Part shown: one piece after another, positions 30,932-34,990 of the stretch
How positions within the stretch are numbered: the first letter of the stretch is position 1
How the letters are laid out: each line of letters opens with the position of its first letter
Assembly: GCF_000281045.1 (NCBI RefSeq)
Contig: NW_008246073.1
Location: 45,184-80,173, forward strand
Direction of reading: 5' to 3'
DNA from: Saprolegnia diclina VS20
Taxonomy: Eukaryota; Oomycota; Saprolegniomycetes; Saprolegniales; Saprolegniaceae
DNA: 34,990 bases
The notes under the pieces: generated by a model
Seen by the model: only the letters and a program-made list of their open reading frames with translations
Told to the model about the DNA's origin: nothing
Database searches by the model: none
Translations under genes and position numbers: made by a program

Positions 30932-31765
30932 TTATGAAGCGATTTGAATCGAGTCGAGGTCCGCGGTGCTGACGGGCAGTGGCTCGGCAAGGTTGGGGGG
31001 CGTCGTCATAAGCGACGGCTTGAGCTTACGCTTGAGCACGCTGAGAAGGTACGCGACACCAAAGAGGATGAAGTGACCAACGAGCACGCCAATGTACCAG
31101 CCTATCGCGCTGGTCTTGTCGAGGTCCAGAAACTTGTACGGCCACGACCCGAGCCACGTGGCGTACGAGAGGCAGGCCCAAGCCGCGTAGAGCGCCGGCC
31201 AGAGCAGACACGCATACACGATGCTGGCTTTGCCGACGTAAAAGTCGTTGGCGGCAAACTCTAGCAGCAAGAGCACGTTGTTGACGGCGTGCTCGGAGAC
31301 CGAGTAGGGCGAGAGGGCATAGCCAGGCCCGTAGAGCAATGCCCAAAAGACAATAAGAACAACAAAGCTCACGGGGAGGACCCAGCCAAAGAGGGTGTTG
31401 AGCGTTCGGAGCTCGGACGTCACAAGGATCGGCGCCTTGGCCGGCAGCATCGCGAGCCGAAGCGAGAACGTCGTCGCCCACACAAAGTAAACGAGCTGCA
31501 GTGTAAAGTTCCAGATCGTATAGTACTTGTAGATCGAGAACCCATTTTCGACGAGCTCGAGAAGTAAGATGACGATGTAAAAGATGCTGCAACCGCCACG
31601 GTAGATGGTCGCCAGCACGGGTTGCGCTCTTGACGGATAGGCAAAGTAAGTGTCGCCCACAGGTGCTTGGCGGCGGCAGTGGCGGTATAGGATGTACGCG
31701 AGGCTGCCCGCGACAACGACACCGATAAAGACGCCAACGAGGATCGCTTGGAGCACGAGGACCAT
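30932..31765 (-). CDS. FAR-17a/AIG1-like (rolling-stone-like) multi-pass membrane protein
   Basis: Single exon of 277 residues from the ATG at 31,765. Hydropathy by eye gives seven membrane segments, beginning with VLVLQAILVGVFIGVVVAGSLAYILY and ending with IGWYIGVLVGHFILFGVAYLL. Family-like features are YYTIWNFTLQLVYF, the NTLFGWVLPVSFVVLIVFW segment, SEHAVNNVLLLLEF and YPFKFLD-like WPYKFLDLDK near the end; these resemble the androgen-induced/FAR-17a and rolling-stone families. Some FAR-17a/AIG1 members hydrolyse fatty-acid esters of hydroxy fatty acids through a Thr/His pair; H in SEHAVNN is the candidate histidine, but I cannot assign activity. Upstream frame extension uses a TTG, so the ATG is preferred. 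Confidence 0.7.
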   Translation of the reverse strand: MVLVLQAILVGVFIGVVVAGSLAYILYRHCRRQAPVGDTYFAYPSRAQPVLATIYRGGCSIFYIVILLLELVENGFSIYKYYTIWNFTLQLVYFVWATTFSLRLAMLPAKAPILVTSELRTLNTLFGWVLPVSFVVLIVFWALLYGPGYALSPYSVSEHAVNNVLLLLEFAANDFYVGKASIVYACLLWPALYAAWACLSYATWLGSWPYKFLDLDKTSAIGWYIGVLVGHFILFGVAYLLSVLKRKLKPSLMTTPPNLAEPLPVSTADLDSIQIAS

Positions 31766-32239
31766 GACTGTCGGTTGTTTTGTGTCAGCCGTCAAGTGGC
31801 GCTAATTTAGAACGCATCAAAATATAGACCGCTGGCGTTGAGACAACCACTTGCTCGTTTGTTGGTATTGGCCGAAGGTTCCGTGCACTCGAGTTCGATT
31901 ACGAAGGAGATTCCTAGCCCACCTTGGCCACTCAACTGCTGGGTTACTGGTATACGAGTCGAGTCACATAGTCGCAAGACAATGACATCATGGGCTGGCA
32001 TCGCGCAATCGAACCTCCGCGTTACGAGCGCACATAAAGAACATTCAAAGCCACTGCCGGTGGCACCAGCCCGGCAGCGACATGTGCATCTCGAGGATCT
32101 ATGGAGGTGCGGCTTGGCGGCCAAGCTTCCACTCCACTGATGACGCGAAGTCGTGGCGGGAGACCGGAAAGATCGCAGTACGGATAATTTTGGGCGTGTA
32201 TCCGGAAGTGCAAAGTGATTGGCGCAGAGATTATTCAAC
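31766..32239. promoter_or_regulatory. Divergent promoter region, FAR-17a-like / RPP38-like genes
   Basis: About 470 bp separate two divergent genes. An ATTGG in the context tgattggc at 32,218-32,222 is 18 bp upstream of the RPP38-like ATG. Frames crossing the region show no motifs. Confidence 0.4.
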
Positions 32240-32746
32240 ATGGCGACGCTGCGAGCCCGCGCGCAGCAGGAGAAGGTCCAGGCTCGGCCGCGCGACCTCT
32301 TCCTACCGTTTACACCCATGGAGAAGGAGGAAGCGGAAATCCTTGTGGACCGTGTGGCCAAAGAAGCCGGTGCGCTCGTCCTGAACGAGCCGACCAAGTC
32401 GCTTCTCAAGCCGCTGCGGCCAATTGCGATTGGTGTCAACGAAGTCTCGCGGCTCCTCGAGCACCGCCTCGCGCGTGTTGTCGTCATGTCCTCGGATGCG
32501 CCGGTGCTTGGCATGTGCAGCCATGTGGCTGTCATGGCGGTTCAGCTTAACGTCCCGATCTGCGTCGTTCCGCTCACGTCCGCTGCGCTTGGCGCGATTT
32601 TCAAGCTCAAGCAAGTGTCCGTCTTTGGCTTTCGTACTCTTCCAATGGACGCCAATAACGTCGCAGAGCTGGAGGATGCTCTTGTGCAGCTGCGATCGAT
32701 CCAAGACTTTGTCGTGGCCAAGGCGTCGCCGGTTGCGCACACGTAG
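32240..32746 (+). CDS. RPP38-like RNase P/MRP protein (L7Ae/L30e fold)
   Basis: Intronless gene of 168 residues. The core (about residues 55-150) follows the L7Ae/L30e pattern: PIAIGVNEVSRLLEH, then ARVVVMSSDAPVLGM, a helix, VPICVVPLTSAALGAIF and KQVSVFGF. The combination 'GVNEVTRxLE' with the short N-terminal extension (PFTPMEKEEAEILV) fits RPP38, the kink-turn-binding subunit of nuclear RNase P and MRP, better than ribosomal L7A or L30, which begin differently. It would act in tRNA 5' processing and pre-rRNA processing. The ATG at 32,240 is the first in frame and follows a CCAAT-type box. NHP2-like snoRNP proteins are the main alternative. Confidence 0.75.
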   Translation: MATLRARAQQEKVQARPRDLFLPFTPMEKEEAEILVDRVAKEAGALVLNEPTKSLLKPLRPIAIGVNEVSRLLEHRLARVVVMSSDAPVLGMCSHVAVMAVQLNVPICVVPLTSAALGAIFKLKQVSVFGFRTLPMDANNVAELEDALVQLRSIQDFVVAKASPVAHT

Positions 32747-33010
32747 AAAAGACTGCCGACGCAGCAAATTGGACTGTAGATCTGTAGTTCACGCATACGA
32801 TTGTCCATAAATATATATAATATTAGTGTACATACGACGATTACTGCTCGATTCTGTTCAAGATTTGCGTTTGGTCGGCGGCAAGCACTTTAGCGAGCGA
32901 CTTTGGCCCATGCCCGCTACACAGAGAATGTATGTTTTCACTTCAACTTTGTATCTGGAAAGTGCTTCGAAATTCGAACCAATCGAACAAAATTGGAAAA
33001 TGGATCCAGA
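32747..33010. other. Short AT-rich spacer
   Basis: Contains the tract aatatatataatattag just after the RPP38-like gene, probably its 3' region, and the promoter of the hydroxylase. Nothing else is visible. Confidence 0.35.
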
Positions 33011-34119
33011 ATGCCACGTCGCTTCGAAAGATTTGGTGGCATGCAAGGACCGAGCAGCGTCAAAGCCGACAGCATGAGCTCTGCCGAGACGACGTGTGAT
33101 ACGGGTGCCATGGTGTATGAGGCCATCACCGACAAGGCTGACCTGGAGGCGCGCCTCCACGAGCTCACGCGGGCCTGGGGCCTCACACCGCTCGGCGAAA
33201 ACATTGCCTACCTCTGGCTCACCAAGGCCGCGACCGACAGCACGGGGAAGCTCAGTCGCTTGCGGAAGTGGGCACTTATGCAGCTCAACCACCAGCGCCG
33301 CCCGAGCAACATGTCACCGTGGCAGCGCGGCTGCCCAAACGTGCTTCCTGGCTTGCGGGCGACGCCCGTGTGGCAGAACCACGATCTCTTTCCTTGGATC
33401 AAAACCCTCGAAGCTGCGTTTCCGCTCATTCGAAAAGAGCTTCTCGACTTGAAGAACGACCCGACGGGCTTTCAGCCGTACCGCGCGCCGACATGGGCGG
33501 GCGTTCGACCGGTGAGTGCTGCCTCGTCGTAACTTGCAGCTCAAACGTCCATTAGGCTGCAGACGGAATCGGAAGCGTTAGCCACGACGCCGGTGACTGG
33601 AATGTCTACTATTTGTTCCTCCACGACGTCGACTACGCCTCGCAGCGGGCGCGGTGCCCGATCACGACTGCGCTTCTCCAGAGCATTCCGCACCAGTACG
33701 AGCACGCCTTCTTCTCCGCACTGGCACCCAAGACGCACATCACCAAGCACCACGGCCCCACCAACAAGAAGCTGCGCGTGCACTTGCCGCTCGTTGTGCC
33801 AAGTGGCGACGCGTGTCGCCTCCGCGTCGGCGACGACGTCATTGTCGTCAAGGAAGGCGAGTGCTTTGTGTTTGACGACTCGTTTGAGCACGAGGCATGG
33901 AACGACCACGGTAGCCAAAGCCGGCTCGTGCTCGTCCTGGACGTGTGGCACCCGGACTTTTCGGCGCCCGAAGTCAAATTTTTTCAATTTCTTCGCAAAG
34001 CTCAATTGCGTCTCGAGCGCAAGGCGAGCGAAGGCGACGCAGATGGCTTTTACCACATCCTCCAAGACGCTCACGCGCTACCGACGAACGTCGACGCTAT
34101 CTTTGCAAACGGAATTTAA
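33011..34119 (+). CDS. Aspartyl/asparaginyl beta-hydroxylase domain protein
   Basis: Two exons (33011-33511 and 33556-34119; 44-nt intron with GTGAGT donor and TAG acceptor) give 354 residues. The C-terminal domain has HHGPTNKKLRVHLPL, with metal ligand H232; GDDVIVVKEGECFVFDDSFEHEAWND, with second ligand H279; and LVLVLDVWHPDF. This is the two-histidine 2-oxoglutarate/Fe(II) dioxygenase fold of ASPH, which hydroxylates Asp/Asn in EGF-like repeats in animals. There is no transmembrane anchor or TPR region, so this is a short, probably soluble relative whose substrate is unknown. The N-terminal third (about 70-165) is helical and Trp-rich, with RPSNMSPWQRGCPNVLPGL. An ATG at 33,074 is an alternative start that would drop 21 residues. 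Confidence 0.85.
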
Positions 34120-34856
34120 AAGAAAGCGCTTGATATATTTGAAACAAGCCCAATATTGGTCGCTGATACAGCGGCAACACGAAATGACAAAATGTGCGCC
34201 GCCAGCTTGCGCCGCCCACACACGCGACAGAGCAGCTGAGCGGCGCGTGATGTGTGGTGGACGATTGCAGCGTCAGTATTTGGAGCAGAGTGCGTATTCT
34301 TGCATGGTTGGCTGCAAGTTGAACGGGCGTTCCGTTCAAGATAACCCTAACCCACCATAATTGAACCATCTGATTCAAGTCGGACATGCGATTGGCAGCT
34401 ACCAAGTAGCACTGCACAACGCTGTAAAAATGTGTGCGTTTCCTCTTGAGCACTTAGATCATTTCGCTGATGGATATCCAAGTGATAGCATATCACTTCC
34501 GCCCTGCCGCATGTATATCGACGCACTATGGTCCACAGGGAATCGTGGTCCACGAGCACTATGGTCCATACCATATGGACCATATTACAGTGTACTAATA
34601 GTATACCAGGTACTGTACATCATTTTAGTTGCGATGGAAGAACATACGAAAAGAACACTTGTTTGGTCGGGAAACCAAAATAAGAAGTGAGCTGCCTCCG
34701 CTATGCTAATATACACCTGTCGGAGAGCACAAGTATGGGTCTGTAAGTGACGGACTTGCCGTCGTGCAACCGAGCCCTGAGAGAGTGGGCGACCGATTGT
34801 GGTCGAACTGTTACTCATCCTTCTGGTTCGCACAATTGTAGCAGATGTACCTCGTT
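34120..34856. other. Intergenic region with short palindromes
   Basis: No gene is supported. A telomere-like aaccctaaccc lies at about 34,344-34,354. Around 34,526-34,583 the word ggtcca and its complement recur, ending in a 10-bp inverted repeat with a 3-nt loop (34,561-34,583). Confidence 0.4.
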
Positions 34857-34990
34857 GTTGTTGAAGTGAGTCTATTTACATTGAATTTACACTGTAGTGC
34901 TTTTGGTAGGTGGCCTTTTGATTCGAAGCGTGTTGTGACTGGCGGCAGCGGCGAGACTAAGCCGTCGCGAGGGCGAGGCGTGTGGGTGGA
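34857..34990 (-). repeat. Dispersed repeat, copy 2 (LINE-like terminal region, runs off the window)
   Basis: Related to 10,153-10,280 in the same orientation, with the same order of shared words (ttgttgaagtgagtct, ttcgaagcgtgttg, ggcggcagcggcg, gcgaggc). The matching frame on the minus strand would enter from beyond the right edge, so the rest of this copy lies outside the window. Confidence 0.6.

Overview
This 35 kb window looks like nuclear DNA of a zoospore-forming oomycete, most plausibly of the Saprolegniales type. Genes are GC-rich, short and tightly packed, and most carry several very short introns. The set includes a complete IFT140 (a flagellar transport protein), a spastin-like AAA ATPase, a mitochondrial EF-P, phosphomevalonate kinase and a tandem Cys/His 'WRKY19-like' zinc-finger protein of a kind I associate with oomycetes. 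The lineage call is inference from gene content and intron style; no marker gene settles it. Exon models were built by hand by joining reading frames at GT...AG sites so that conserved motifs run through; each keeps frame throughout unless I say otherwise.

Layout. 1-3,690: accessory DNA with a MITE-like element (77-bp perfect inverted termini), decayed coding debris and an odd stretch open in all three forward frames. 3,692-5,725 (- strand): zinc-finger protein and the SUMO ligase NSE2/MMS21 in five exons. 7,012-8,932 (+): phosphomevalonate kinase in eleven exons. 8,933-11,710: mostly decayed repeat DNA, including a LINE-like fragment whose terminal part recurs at the right edge of the window. 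11,711-13,296 (+): a membrane-anchored prolyl 4-hydroxylase with a doublecortin-like N-terminal domain and a pVHL-beta-like C-terminal domain. 13,465-15,126 (-): nuclear-type PP2C phosphatase. 15,729-16,427 (-) and 16,801-18,361 (+): mitochondrial EF-P and the spastin-like ATPase, divergent across a palindromic promoter. 18,382-19,682 (-): IQ-motif protein. 20,182-21,570 (+): leucine-rich-repeat protein. 21,706-26,284 (+): IFT140. 26,648-27,709 (+): ABM-like barrel protein. 27,721-28,775 (-): TMEM185-like membrane protein. 28,776-30,089: fold-back repeat cluster next to a gene fragment. 30,090-31,765 (-): TMEM222 and a FAR-17a/AIG1-like membrane protein. 32,240-34,119 (+): RPP38-like RNase P/MRP protein and an aspartyl/asparaginyl beta-hydroxylase. 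34,120-34,990: repeats.

The genes do not form one pathway. The main points of interest are the prolyl hydroxylase fused to a hydroxyproline-reader-like VHL fold; a uniform intron grammar (about 40-58 nt, donors mostly GTAC/GTGC, acceptors almost always TAG); convergent gene pairs with 11-20 bp between stop codons; CCAAT boxes close to many start codons; and two structured repeat elements.
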